Shown here piece after piece: positions 1-10,783 of a stretch of DNA of 64,000 nt. The stretch comes from Sipunculus nudus (Eukaryota; Annelida; Sipuncula; Golfingiida; Sipunculidae), in the NCBI GenBank assembly GCA_026874595.1, contig CM049318.1, positions 51,116,750-51,180,749 on the forward strand, in the 5' to 3' direction. The translations under genes and the position numbers were made by a program. The notes beneath the pieces were generated by a model, which was not told where the DNA came from, made no database searches, and saw only the letters and a program-made list of their open reading frames with translations. Every line of letters begins with the position of its first letter. Positions within the stretch are counted from its first letter, which is position 1.

Positions 1-20
1 ATGGTAGAAAGAACGATTAG
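1..20 (+). CDS. 3' tail of an upstream TLCD3-like paralogue (partial)
   Basis: These bases match the last codons and stop of the complete TLC-domain gene further on (23811-23830). Read in the same frame they give the tail GRKND followed by TAG at 18-20, against GRKNG and TAG in the downstream gene. The rest of this gene lies upstream of the window. The similarity continues for about 1.5 kb into the 3' flank, so this is a true duplicated gene end and not a chance match. Whether the upstream copy is intact cannot be judged here. Confidence 0.7.
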
Positions 21-1520
21 ACTCATGAAACATTTTTATTCATGGTTTATAAAAATAACCCAAAACAAACAAAAGAAAAAGGTTTTGATGAAGAGTAAGA
101 AGATTACCATATCCAGATAAAATGTACAGTTTCACTTGCAATGGGGACACCAGTGTAAGCCAAATGGCAAAGAAGTCAAGAAGAAACAAAAAATCACGCT
201 GCATATTTCAGTTCAGGCCGATTTTTTTGTGTGTATGTTAAAATACGTTATGATTCAAATTGACATTGCTATCATGTAAAATTCAGAAAAAAGTTTAAAT
301 TAAGAATAGTGTATTTATTCCCTTCAATTGATGATTTAAACTACCATGCTTAATTCAGTAAAATATATAAATGTATTCCCTGATTTGAGATGCACTCAAG
401 GAAACAAGGGTCCCAAGGAAAGGTTCCAAATGGACACGTAAAGGTTTTTTAGACCCCACGAGCATTCCTTTATGGAACCTGTAAGGTTTTATCCATAACT
501 TATTAAAAGGTTCTGAGAAAACTCTTCAAGGTGGATTGAGTGGGTTCTTGGTGGAACCCATGCTGAAGGGTTTTTTATAGGACCTTCATTGAAGGTTTAT
601 TTCAGAATATAAATCAAGGAAGTCATTTGATAGACAATATGAAAAAGTCTAAAAGTATTCCTAAAAGTGGGGCATTGCAAGGATCATAGCAAAAGAAAAA
701 TCGTATTTCAAGCTTAGTTATATCCTGTATATATGATTCATCCTTGCAAATGCAAAGAAAACACGAATTTATGGGAAGCACATGTTTTCGTTTATTGGTT
801 TTATTTGTAAAGATTAACTTGTGAAACTGAACATCAACCGAAAAGCATTAGCAAGTTATACATGTATGCACCTAACTAATGTATTTTGGCATTGGTATAC
901 TGGCTAACATTTCCAAGTTGTGGTTTTGATGTATTATCTGCAACAATTGCTTTTAAATACTTTATATGAACCAAATCCTATTACATATTTGATTTAAAAC
1001 AAGGATAACTGCTCTTCAATTTTGACGGGATGTTCCAGGTTCACATGACGTCAATCCCTCCTCTTTATTTCATATAAATTGTTGGTCATTCATGTGAAGA
1101 GAAAGTCTCCGCCTGAAGCATCTGTGAGGTGCGTACCTGTCACGGAATTAATATTTGCGTATTAAACTTTCAAAACGGGCTTACGCTGTATAATGTATAG
1201 AGTCTGATATATCTACATTATAAATTATGTAAACATTAACATAATATAGGTTCGGTAGGATAAAAACCGCTTCAAAGAGACAGGGATACAGGGATCCATT
1301 TTCAAGACAGAACAACTGTGAACATGTATTCCATACTTAAGGGAAGAAGGTTAGGGAAGTGGTGTCGTTTTCACACAAATTCAACGTAGGACTGATGTGA
1401 TACCGAGCTATGAACCGTGCAAAGAACTTTTTGTACAGTACTTGATAGGTTCAATATACACTATATATACTAGATATATATTGTATTGCATTATTCGTTG
1501 AGATACTGTACAAACTATTT
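21..1520 (+). repeat. Duplicated 3' flank, copy 1 (partner 23831-25255)
   Basis: Long colinear, gapped similarity to the region after the complete TLCD3-like gene. Shared landmarks, in the same order in both copies: a stretch beginning AAGAGTAAGAAGATT, the tract around GGTTCTGAGAA, the block CATGACGTCAATCCCTCCTC (about 1044 and 24657), the block ATCTGTGAGGTGCGTACCTG and the block TGTGATACCGAGCTATGAAC. Similarity fades near 1520. No coding signal was seen. Confidence 0.8.
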
Positions 1521-1529
1521 AGTCCATGG

Positions 1530-1829
1530 GCTAGGAGGGGTCACCGTGCACCCCCTCTGCGACTATATGACATAGGTATATTTAGATCCCCAAGTATCTC
1601 CAGTTAAAGAATTTAGATGTTAACATTGATTATTTTGGGATACACATCCCTTTTAGGCCATTTAGAGACAACCGCCTCTTTACGCACACCACCCGCGGAC
1701 AGGTAGCCTTGATAAGGGGGTAGGGGTATGTGAATACTTATAGCTCGCTCAATATTTGACATATTCACTTCAAACTGCATTGCATATGCAAATACTTTAG
1801 AAATTCACTGATGAAAACAATTTGATCAG

Positions 1830-1927
<98 letters not shown>

Positions 1928-2945
1928 TGATTAACAATTAATTACGATATTAATAGAATATCGTAAAAGAATATTAAATTGAAAACTTTTTCTTTATTTT
2001 TTCCCCAAACAATATTTTTCTTCGAGATGATGTTGACATTTATCAAATTCTAGTGCATAAATACATTAGTTCCTGTCACCTGTACACATACTTTTGATAA
2101 GATTATGAATATTTTGCCATTTGCACATGCAGTGAATGACCCATTGTCCATTCTAATGTCAGCGAAGAGTTAAAATCTGTAATATTTCTTCAGGATGTTT
2201 TATTAATATCATAATTGAATGGTTCATCACCAAAAACCTGTTAGAAATATATATGATTATATCTATCAGTGACTTTTCCGAATGTTTTGCAAATACAATA
2301 CAGTTTATTTTAAGTAAATATGTAAAATATTAAGCGGGCTTAAAGAATTTTATACCCCTTTCCCCGTAACAAGGCTACCAGTCCGCAGTTGTCGTGCATA
2401 ATAACGGTTTTTTTTTTCTATCTCAGTTCCAAAAAAGGGTTGTGTATCCTAAAATAATTAATTTGACCATCTTAATTCATTAATTGGACAGATTAAGGGA
2501 TTAAAAAATCGTATATAAAAAATTCCGAAAGGGGTGCACAGTGACCCTTCCTATATATTGGATTAAATATGATTATTTTTGTAAAATTATTATATGTAAA
2601 AAAATTCTCAAGAAAGGGTTTCCTTTAATTCTAAAACCAATAAACACGTTCATGTCCAGACAAATAACAATTCATAGTAACAAGGAAGTATCATGGTGAA
2701 AAATAAATGCATCAGGAGAGGAACATGAAACACCACATCCGTCTTATAAACAAGGGATACCATAAAATAGAATTAACAATTGGTCATTCATTGCAGGTGT
2801 ATATTGTCAAATATTCATACATTTTAAAACAGAATTTGTAGGAATGTCAGGAACTAATGTATTAATGCACTAGAAATTCAGAAATGCAACATCATCTCGA
2901 AAATAAACTGGGAAAATGGAAGAAAAAGCTCTTAAATTCAATTTT
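1530..2945. repeat. Interleaved inverted-repeat block (A, B, A', B')
   Basis: Two different sequences each occur once direct and once inverted. Arm A (about 1535-1740) is matched in reverse complement by about 2345-2560; it shares GGATACACA (inverted TGTGTATCC) and GGTAGCCTTG (inverted CAAGGCTACC). Arm B (about 1975-2160) is matched in reverse by about 2765-2945; it shares GATGATGTTGACATTT-like sequence and ACATTAGTTCCTG. A (TA)n array lies between A and B. The order A-B-A'-B' is not that of a simple foldback or a simple nested insertion. Confidence 0.7.
1835..1925. repeat. (TA)n microsatellite
   Basis: About 90 bp of almost pure TA, with one AAATA interruption, inside the interleaved inverted-repeat block. 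Confidence 0.95.
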
Positions 2946-3194
2946 TTTATAACTATGTATATATGTATGTATTATATGTGTATAAGCATGTTATATGTTA
3001 AATGTTCAATTGCATTTATTTATTTATATTTGTACCATGGCCCACAGGGCCTTTTTGTATAATAAATTCTTATTATTATTATATATATTTAGATACCGGG
3101 GCTTTATGTTTCTTTTGAGATATAGACCAAGTATTAAAACTGCCATTAAAGTCTTATTATGTACATCATAGAAAGTACTGGTTGAATTTACCTT

Positions 3195-3370
3195 CAATCC
3201 AAAGAAATCTGCATTCTAATGAATGGAAGTCTCTGCCTTGTTGGGATCCCTGTTTTCCCTGTGCTCCCCGCCCCGTATTTTGCATTCACTTACTTAGCCT
3301 ATTATTCGTGCGTAAATGGCCGTACATTTTTTTTATATTCCTTGATGTTGTTTTTGGAACATGATTCATT
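3195..3370 (+). mobile_element. Copy of the GCCTCCGCC interspersed family (diverged)
   Basis: Begins AGAAATCTGCATTCTAATGA and continues through TTTTGCATTCACTTACTTAG and a block ending TTCCTTGATG, the same order as the other copies at about 18003, 25808, 31150, 33957, 42627 and 47058. The 3' half is missing. The 60-codon open frame that crosses it is a chance frame inside the repeat. Confidence 0.65.
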
Positions 3371-3461
3371 TTTTGTGTAATATAAATACTCACTCGTTTA
3401 GATAATTTATTTATTTACACAAAGATTAGTTGGTTATAATACAAACAATTGACTGAACATA

Positions 3462-3788
3462 CTAAACAATTCTCCATTGTCCAGATCGCGGGGTGATATT
3501 GGTTATATATGCATAGCATAGGTACACATCTTGGTTCATCGGTAAACATCGCCAGAACATCGGATTACCATGCACGATGATATCCCGAAACCTGTCGATC
3601 CCTAAAGATATTCCTCGATTTGACGGCGATATCTCCATATTTATCTAGGAGCTCCCAGTCCTTTTTGTGTCCAACATGTTCCTGACCTCTCCAAGGCACA
3701 ACATATTCCGGTTCTTTATTATTACGCCTTCAGCGTAACAAGTTGAATCATATTCGGGGTCACGTCGGAACAACATATCGGGAATCAT
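3462..3788 (-). pseudogene. Unrecognised, possibly coding remnant
   Basis: On the minus strand, from an ATG at 3788 down to TAG at 3462, one frame is open except for a single internal TAG (about 3650). The translation is balanced in composition, with segments such as RRDPEYDSTCYAEG and GIDRFRDIIVHGNPMFWR, unlike the surrounding AT-rich noise. I do not recognise a family. It could be a decayed transposon or gene exon. No clear splice signals or paralogue were seen in the window, so this is a weak call. Confidence 0.25.
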
Positions 3789-4134
3789 CTGTTCTTCCTA
3801 GGCTTAGTGTGAACAAGCTTTGAACCTTTATTAACTTCCAAAGACTACAACAAAACATACGTGACCGATATTTTTCATTCAAACAAAGACGTTGGCAATT
3901 TGAACCAAGATTCAATTTGTTTTTTAATGCCTGTTGTCATTAATAGATACAACTTATAGTTATATCTTATATTATATAGTGATACTTATATTATACATAA
4001 TACATTCATATGCTTATTGTTATCAGTGACTTTTCCCAACTATTTGCAAACATAATGCAGTTTCCATTGAAGAATGATAATTAACAATATAGGGGGTTTC
4101 CCGGGGAGGTCATTCTGTCTTCGCTGTCCTTGTT

Positions 4135-5090
4135 TAGAGGGAACCGTATGGCCAGTCAATGATCATGCGATTTACTAATAGGCCTTTAGTACAACTAAAA
4201 TATTTAACAACTAAAGAATGGTTGTCTGACTAATATCAAGCCAGACAAATAGTCACGCTCTGTTTTACATATTTGGTGACAAATATAATAACTAACGGCC
4301 TAACGGGTCAAACAGGCAACTTTGATGGATCATTTTAAGTGAGTCAAATCATTTTGCAAGAGTTGCCCAATTCACTCCACCAACTTTCACGCGCACGCAC
4401 ACACATGAAGGATATGTTGTTAAGCTCTCCTATTCTGATACGAAATAAATGTCCAAAACAGGTGGTGCAGTGAGCGGGGGCATCATTTTGTATTCTCCTA
4501 CCAACGTTCTATATATTTAATTATTGAAATTGTATTACTATATTTGCATTAAACATTCATAGACCTGAAAAGGCCTAATAACCAACATACATACACACAC
4601 ATACACAATTTAACATCACTTTATTTTGTACCAAATGCACTTGTTAAAATTACATTTTTCAGTTTGACCTGTTCTGTGTTTTTAAATGCGTTAAGAGTAT
4701 TTTCGCCACCTGTCGGCAGGGATTCATAACCATACCGAATGGTAGATATGAAATATTATGAAATCTTCTTATTGCTGCCACACGTAAATCATTAAAAATT
4801 CTGGCTAATATAACTCTGCTTCAGATAATTTTCTCAAAATATAATCGTAACTTATACGTGAAAATATGTATTCTGATTGTGAAGTGTGTATCACGGATGC
4901 AAAATATTCTCCGCACAGAGGATGTATTTATGTATAATGTCAAGGATAACCCTTACCAGTGGTCATCGAACCATTTTCAGTAGGAATATGTAAATTCCAC
5001 TTTTTAAATAAATAGAGGAAATATAGAGAATTTATTGAGAATATCCACTTCAAAGAAAACCAAAATAAAGGATTTGATATGTTAAAATAT
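4135..5090 (+). repeat. Arm of a 1-kb inverted duplication (partner 27010-28020)
   Basis: The reverse complement of 27010-28020 follows this segment almost throughout. Shared blocks include GTACAACTAAAA, TAACAACTAAAGAATG, CACTCCACCAA, GGTAGGAGAATACAAAATGA (inverted here), CACCTGTCGGCAGG/CCTGCCGACAGGTG and ACCAAAATAAAGGATTTG. The two arms flank the complete TLCD3-like gene, about 22 kb apart. No transposase was seen; the segment could be a long non-autonomous element or an inverted segmental duplication. Confidence 0.75.
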
Positions 5091-5950
5091 CAATATGAGT
5101 GTAATAAAATTTGCCCAGTTTCTGAATCCTAACATAGTGCCGAAGAGAATGTATGGAAAACATGAATAGTTTGCCCCTCCCCTTCCAGCGCCTCCTCGGC
5201 TATTGTTGAACAGCAGTAGACGCGTCATACCCGGGGCGCTTCCAGAATTTACAGAAAGGGAGGGGGTGGGGATGCCGGGGATGGAGGGGGGGGGGGTGCG
5301 AAAATACTTTCTGGCCATATATATATATGTGTGTGAGAGAGAGGATGTGCTTGTGTGTGTGCGCACGCGCGTGTGTGAGTGTTGGTGCGTATTTGCAAGA
5401 ATAATCGCTCATATTAATTTGTAACTCTGGTGTTTTGAGGTGTCCGTCAGCGGTTATATTAGATGTGGGTTTGTTGTGTGTGTGGGGGGGGGGGGGGGAT
5501 GTCAGACGCCAAAACCTTTCTGAAGGGTTTCAGACCATTTCTGAATACCCCTTTTCCGGACAAGGGGCCCTTTATTTAGGATTAATAACTAATCCGCCTG
5601 ATTTTGACCCCGCCTTTTCCTAAATACAGGATCTGCCCCTGTTTATGCGTATATATATGCGCCTATTCGTCAACTCAGAGATTCAGGGTAACATGACGTC
5701 ACACCACGGGTGGGTTATAGGCTTTATCTCAGGACAACCTTGAGCTGAAGACCAGTCTCGAAGACCGAGTCTTGATAAGCCGATCAGGTTTCAGTATGCA
5801 AGACTATGAGAACAGTCGATAAATATTCGATTGTTTTGGTTACCAAAGGCAGGTCCCGGCCTGAATTGACAGAATTTTAGGGGAAGATTATAGTATTATA
5901 CCGGTTATTAAATAATGTATTACAATTATTAAATACTGTATCACCATACT
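5090..5950. other. Low-complexity and composite repeat stretch
   Basis: Poly-G runs (about 5285 and 5487), GT/GC-rich tracts and two short stretches ending or starting in a GGATCC/GGATCTGCCCC-like sequence of a kind also seen at 15537-15675. Open frames of 60-94 codons here, on both strands, follow the simple-sequence tracts and are not credible genes. Confidence 0.6.
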
Positions 5951-6537
5951 TGAATAATCATGAGAGGAAGAGGGGTTGGGTGCCCCCTTCCAGGTGTAAT
6001 TTTTTTTTAAATGCAAGTTTTAATCGTGCAATCTGGGGTAGCTTAAATGCATTATATTATTTTTTGGTAAGGTCGAAAAGGCCCACCCCCAAGCCGCCCC
6101 TGGAGTCGTTCTCTTGTGAGTCCCAATCTGCACAGAGTGGCAAATTCACATAGAACCCAGTGTAGTTACCGAACGTTACGCTAGGGAGTGCTGCTGTATA
6201 CACTTCTAAACCTCCAAATCCCTGCAAATACTTCAGGGTATCACAGTTTTCGGTTTACCCAAAAGAAAATTGAACTTGACTTAAGATAAACCCCGGGGGT
6301 AGTCTGAGCGTAATTTCAGGTTTCCCCCGCACAGTTCAGATTACCTTCTCACTGACTGACCAAATGACGAATTCTTATGTTTAAACAGGTTATTTGAATA
6401 CACCAGGTAAAAGATGCTTGATTTAAAAGCTGAAATCAATCTATATAAATAAAAAATTATCGCAAAATGCTAATTAAATTGTTAATTATATTTCTGTTGA
6501 TTCATACTCTCCATCAAAGTGCATGACACGTAACATG

Positions 6538-6539
<2 letters not shown>

Positions 6540-6585
<46 letters not shown>
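6540..6585. repeat. (TA)n microsatellite
   Basis: About 45 bp of TA. It is followed by a unit beginning TTAACCTAAGTTGGTTCCAG that recurs after the next TA array, so array plus flank form a tandem pair (6540-6660 and 6661-6785). Confidence 0.95.
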
Positions 6586-6587
<2 letters not shown>

Positions 6588-6657
6588 CCTAAGTTGGTTC
6601 CAGTGTTTGCAGTATAGTGCTCGATACAGCTAAGGTAGAGCTAGGGAGTGCTGCTGT

Positions 6658-6660
<3 letters not shown>

Positions 6661-6725
<65 letters not shown>
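6661..6725. repeat. (TA)n microsatellite, second of a tandem pair
   Basis: About 65 bp of TA, preceded by CTAGGGAGTGCTGCTGTATA, which also occurs at about 6181, and followed by the same TTAACCTAAGTTGG unit seen after the first array. Confidence 0.95.
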
Positions 6726-6728
<3 letters not shown>

Positions 6729-6789
6729 CCTAAGTTGGTTCCAGTGCTTGCAGTATAGTGCTCGATATAGCTAAGGTAGAGCAGCTTAA

Positions 6790-7365
6790 CTAAACGTTAA
6801 GCACGCTGGAGCATCGTGTTATTACTCCGAGTTTCACGCCTGTGACGTTCACTGCGAAATGATTTATTTTGGTTGTTGTGCCGAGTTTTGAATGGGCCAC
6901 TTGCCAATCCGATGTACTGAGCGGTGGCAAGTGGCCCATTGAAAACTTGGTGCAACAACCACAACAAATCATTTCGCAGTGAACGTTACGAAAAGGAAAC
7001 GGAACTACCGAAGCACATTTGGACCCTGAAGAGAAAACAAATAAAATATTCTACCACCTGGGAAATAATCCAACCCTCTTACACAATGAAACGAACCTCG
7101 GACCAATGTAATCTCTGTATGGAGGAGAAATACAGCATACTGCACCTCAAAAGCGACTAGTCAATAATCCTATTAAACAGGCGAAGTGAATAAATTTCCA
7201 AATGCCCAGACCTGAAGCCACCGAACCGTGTAAAAAGAAAGTAACAGTTATTGCTTGGTCCCGAACAATCGTCAGTTACCTAATGATCGTCCGGGTGCCG
7301 ATACCGGCAACGGCGTGAAACTCGGAGTAATAACACGATGCTCCAGCGTGCTTAACGTTTAGTAT
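6790..7365 (+). mobile_element. Penelope-like element remnant with inverted ends
   Basis: The segment carries the decayed C-terminal part of a Penelope-like polymerase (6954-7225) and is bracketed by inverted copies of one sequence: 6792-6837 (AAACGTTAAGCACGCTGGAG onward) and 7317-7363 (the reverse complement). A second inverted pair, 6849-6912 and 6925-6987, forms a tight foldback around GCAAGTGGCCCATT. Penelope-like elements often show inverted or tandem terminal copies and 5' truncation, which fits. TA arrays abut both ends. Confidence 0.7.
6954..7225 (+). pseudogene. Penelope-like GIY-YIG endonuclease domain, decayed
   Basis: The frame reads SERYEKETELPKHIWTLK, then a spacer, CNLCMEEKYSIL, and after an in-frame TAG at 7158-7160 LLNRRSE and another stop. 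KHIW..LK, CxLCxEEKxxI and LLNKRSE-like motifs, in this order and spacing, are typical of the C-terminal GIY-YIG-type endonuclease region of Penelope-like retroelement polymerases. The N-terminal reverse transcriptase part is absent. Two in-frame stops and the truncation make this a dead copy. Confidence 0.75.

Positions 7366-7408
<43 letters not shown>
7363..7408. repeat. (TA)n microsatellite
   Basis: TA array directly after the inverted end of the Penelope-like remnant. The minus-strand open frame crossing it (7276-7572) is an artefact of the repeat. Confidence 0.9.
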
Positions 7409-7410
<2 letters not shown>

Positions 7411-7574
7411 TAAATAAACATAAAGAAACAAATATTCTGAGGTGTTTATCTGAAACCGTAGGTTATGATCTAAAATTGATACAACGGATATCACCCCACT
7501 GAGCACACTTGGACCCACAAGAGTGCGACTCTGCTGTTGAGGGTTCTTGGGCGTCACAATCTGACCCCCCAAAT

Positions 7575-7925
7575 GGCACTGCGGCTTTTACATACACCAG
7601 CGGTGTAGGTAAAATTGTTGTGCTTAGGGTAATGTAGTCCATTCAAGTATGTGAGATAAGAATTGTTTCAAGGCAACTTACATAAACATGGAGGTTTTTG
7701 AGGTAAGGAATTCACATAATAAGTAATGTTTTTTTAAACATACGCTTGTTAAATATAAATAAAAGATGTTTCCTTGAAATGTAACAAATTTTGATTTTAA
7801 AGTTAAACAGTTGAGACAAGTAGTCCAGGCCGTCACATAGTGCCTGTGAGGAAGAGGTTTGTTTTGAGTAGACGACCTCTGTCGGAAGGATGCGGTAACC
7901 ATTTCCAACCACGTAAAACGTACAC
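7575..7925 (+). repeat. Interspersed repeat, copy 1 (partner 50025-50380)
   Basis: Direct, gapped similarity to 50025-50380. Shared blocks in order: CAAGTA.GT.AGATAAGAA, AACATGGAGGTTTTT against AACATTGGTGTTTTT, GTTTCCTTGAAAT, GATTTTAA.GTT, CAGTTGAGACAAGTAGTCC and ACGACCTC. No coding content was found. The minus-strand open frames here are not supported by anything else. Confidence 0.65.
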
Positions 7926-8187
7926 ACTGTAAATAACCTTACAGTTCGAAAGATTTTATTTTCTTATCAGAATCTGTTTAACCATCTATACACGAGATAT
8001 GATTTTATATTTTGTATCCTAGCAGACAGGCGATAATTTGTTTTGGGTTTTGGGTTTTATATGCAGAAGTAGCCCTATAAATCTGTCCACAAATGAGGTG
8101 TTTGTCAATGTCTCTTGTATTTCAGTAATGTCTTTACATATATTTTCTCTACGGATTTCTCATCTTTCTTTCGTACCTAATTTTCAG

Positions 8188-8352
8188 GATTGCTTGGACC
8201 CCTGTGGTCTTTTGCGGTACACAGAAAACGTGGGAATAACTCTGGCTGCGGTGCCTTTCACAATACCGTCACACTGTACCGTAGCAGTGGGCTTAGCGTA
8301 TATATTTAATTGTTACTGGATTTGTTTGATTATTTACCTCTCATCAGTCTGA
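8188..8352 (+). pseudogene. Divergent TLC-domain C-terminal exon or exon relic
   Basis: The frame ending in TGA at 8350-8352 contains RYTENVGITLAAVPFTIP and a following hydrophobic stretch ending CYWICLIIYLSSV. This aligns with the last exon of the complete gene (RYSQDTGLSLLQVPMTLP, then VGFFIVPPMNFFWLVSIV), keeping RY, the G, VP.T.P and the hydrophobic final helix. A good acceptor (TTTTCAG at 8181-8187) precedes it. The part of the family exon before RY does not align, and I found no partner exons upstream, so it is either a relic or the last exon of a differently spliced gene. The frame itself has no stop. Confidence 0.5.
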
Positions 8353-8916
8353 CTGAAACAGTTTTTGCTGCCATCTGGTGTATGATATTAAAACTAGCTT
8401 TCGTTTTCTTTCAAAACGGTAGAAATTGCCAGGACATTTAATATAGAAAGAAAAGTTGAAGATTCCTGGACGTCCAGGCACAATGTCGGAGAGTCCCATC
8501 TGAGCATGAATCGCCCTAGTGGGAGAGTATATGTGAAATTAGATTTGTTTTTATTTTAAGTCATTATCGTATCATTATATGGTTAGAAAACGTGATATTA
8601 TATGATCACTTGATTACAGTGAAATGTCAGAGTCAGTTGTCAGCGCAGTGTCTATACAACTGACTGGTTTGTTAAGAGAGGCGACCATGATTTGTGACTG
8701 CTTCAAGGGCAATCTTTGATTATATCGGTCCTGCGGCCAGAAATTTGCGCGTCCAACAGGAAGCTTGGACCCCAAGAGCCTAGCGTCCAAAAGAGATTTA
8801 ATAGACTTCTTTACTTTAAATTGTGATGAAGTTCGCTGTACAAAAGATTACCTGTGATGGTTACATCTAACGTTGGTTATTTCGTTAAAATAAAGGTTTA
8901 TAAAAGCGTATTTACA

Positions 8917-8919
<3 letters not shown>

Positions 8920-8972
<53 letters not shown>
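8920..8972. repeat. (TA)n microsatellite
   Basis: About 50 bp of TA. It accounts for a minus-strand frame made of Ile-Tyr repeats. Confidence 0.95.
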
Positions 8973-8979
<7 letters not shown>

Positions 8980-9549
8980 AATTAAACCAAGGGTATAAAA
9001 AAAATAATGAAATAAGTTAATGATAAGATACATTTTTTTTTTTTATAATGACCAGCAAAGCTAAAACTGGAATTAAAGTTTCTTAAAAAAATTGTGTATC
9101 ATCTCAAGCTATAATTTCAAATTGGTTGAACACAAAGTTTTCCAGCAAAACCACCACAGCACATGGACTTATCATCTTAAATTCTTCCTTGAGAGTAAAC
9201 ATATTTTCAGTATGTCTGTTTACCATAAAAAGCCTGTGAGACCAGAAGTCTTGCGCATGGGCGATAATTCCCGAACAAAGAGAAGAGAATGAAAGGAGAA
9301 ACACCGGTTTAAAGCTAGAACAACTTTCGGACAGGCCCGTGCGACATCAGCCGGCTTCGCCGCAGTGGTGTTGTTCCTGCCGCGATCATCAGGCAACTCT
9401 GGTAAATTGCCTTGTAAGTCAATTGTGAAAATACGTAACTAACACATTTTGTTGCCAGAAAATGTGTAAGCAATGTGTTTTTACAATTAAAATAATAATT
9501 TCCATACCATGATGAGCACTTTGAAACGATTTCTTGAACAAACAAATTC

Positions 9550-9550
<1 letters not shown>

Positions 9551-9593
<43 letters not shown>
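9551..9593. repeat. (TA)n microsatellite
   Basis: About 40 bp of TA. It accounts for two overlapping minus-strand frames of Tyr-Ile repeats. Confidence 0.95.
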
Positions 9594-9595
<2 letters not shown>

Positions 9596-9818
9596 TGTGT
9601 GTATATATAATATTCACATAAGAGCTCGTCCAAAGTGCAACTAATGAAACAAAATGCAACAAATCCTGACAAAAATGGTTGTTTCAGGTATCTCTTATTT
9701 TATGCGCAGGATTTTGCGTGGCATTCTGATTCGTTTTAGGCTCAAGCCATGTTCGTTGCTATGGGAACTGTACTTGTTGAACCCTGGCTTGTAGAGACGT
9801 GCTGCCCATTGAAGACTA

Positions 9819-9926
9819 GAAATTTCGGGTCTGTTCATGCGCCATGGGCGCGCGCATATTGTTGGGTTTGGAATGTTCTTGAATATGGAAGTTTCTGGGC
9901 TTCGGATGGAAAAAAAGCTATAAAAA
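9819..9926 (+). promoter_or_regulatory. Heat-shock-type promoter: HSE cluster plus TATA box
   Basis: Visible: GAAATTTC (9819-9826); a perfect three-unit heat-shock element GAATGTTCTTGAA (9871-9883); a further GAAGTTTC (9888-9895) with a TTC at 9901; then TATAAAAA (9919-9926), about 20-40 bp downstream. Heat-shock factor trimers bind alternating GAA/TTC units spaced by two bases, and close HSEs followed by a TATA box are typical of HSP70-class promoters. The inferred transcript would start just downstream, but a solo LTR begins four bases after the TATA box. No chaperone coding exon was found in the following kilobases. Confidence 0.5.
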
Positions 9927-9929
9927 GGG
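9926..9929 (+). repeat. Target-site duplication AGGG of solo LTR 1 (left)
   Basis: AGGG precedes the LTR and is repeated at 10784-10787 after it. It overlaps the end of the TATA-box region. Confidence 0.7.
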
Positions 9930-10783
9930 TGTTACGGAACCTAATATCAACAGATCACGTATGCGTGATGAACATAAATTTTGTCAAGGAGATACAAAAA
10001 TCAGATTCTGTAACATTAGGCAGCGTGAAATGTATGGGGAATGAATGAAGAAGTCAGTGTTTTTTTGTTAACAAATAACTATAATTTATTCTTAAAACAA
10101 CCCTAACATTACAATACACTAAATCCATACAATTACACAGTATAACAGCAGTATAACAACAAATCAATACAATCACACAGTAAAATAAACTAAGTGCACA
10201 GTACCTGGATACCACCACCGTCACAGCAATATGTCCTTTAAAATGTATAAGCCGGACGAACAGCTCACCCGAATTCTCTCGGAGAATAACAGTCCAATGT
10301 AAAGCTCTTGAAACAATCCCGAAAGTAAACTGAAGACCAAATAAGATTCGTCACAAATCCAGAAGAAAATCTGAAGAAAATCTATAATTGCCGCACTTAT
10401 CGGAATAGGTCCCACTAACTGACATACACGTTTCCGTGTCCGCTGGAATATTCTCTCGCCTCTCTCTCGGCTTTAAAACACAGCCTCTTCATATAACTTT
10501 TCACCCCAAGCCGAGAATTTTCCATTTCTCGAACAATCTAACGAACCTAACATAATAAACACGCTCAAAGAACATACTAGAACAAGGAACACCGTGTATC
10601 TACACGCCAGGGTTTAACCGTTAGCCGGCCCGGCCCGGCCCGGCCAGGTGAAAATAACCCAGACTAGCATGACAAAGAGAGTTCAACCAGTACGGATTAA
10701 ACTGAGAGTGCAACACGCGGCCAGGCGAGGCCGCTACAGCACGAGTTACGCCCGTTCACACAATAAAAAGGGCACCTGTAACA
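9930..10783 (-). mobile_element. Solo LTR, copy 1 (854 bp)
   Basis: Begins TGTTACGGAACC and ends CACCTGTAACA, so it has TG...CA ends with a perfect 6-bp inverted TGTTAC/GTAACA, and is flanked by a 4-bp AGGG duplication. It aligns along its length with 15986-17750 and 34180-34963. On the minus strand a TATA-like box near 10490-10500 is followed by AATAAA (complement of 10085-10090), which suggests minus orientation. No internal retroelement coding sequence lies next to it, so it is a solo LTR. A 4-bp duplication is common among Ty3/gypsy-type elements; the family assignment is inference. Confidence 0.75.

Noticed and set aside
8038-8187. Treating the whole 104-codon frame from 8038 as one protein
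   Set aside because: Only the part from about 8188 aligns with the TLC family, and TTTTCAG just before it is a natural acceptor.
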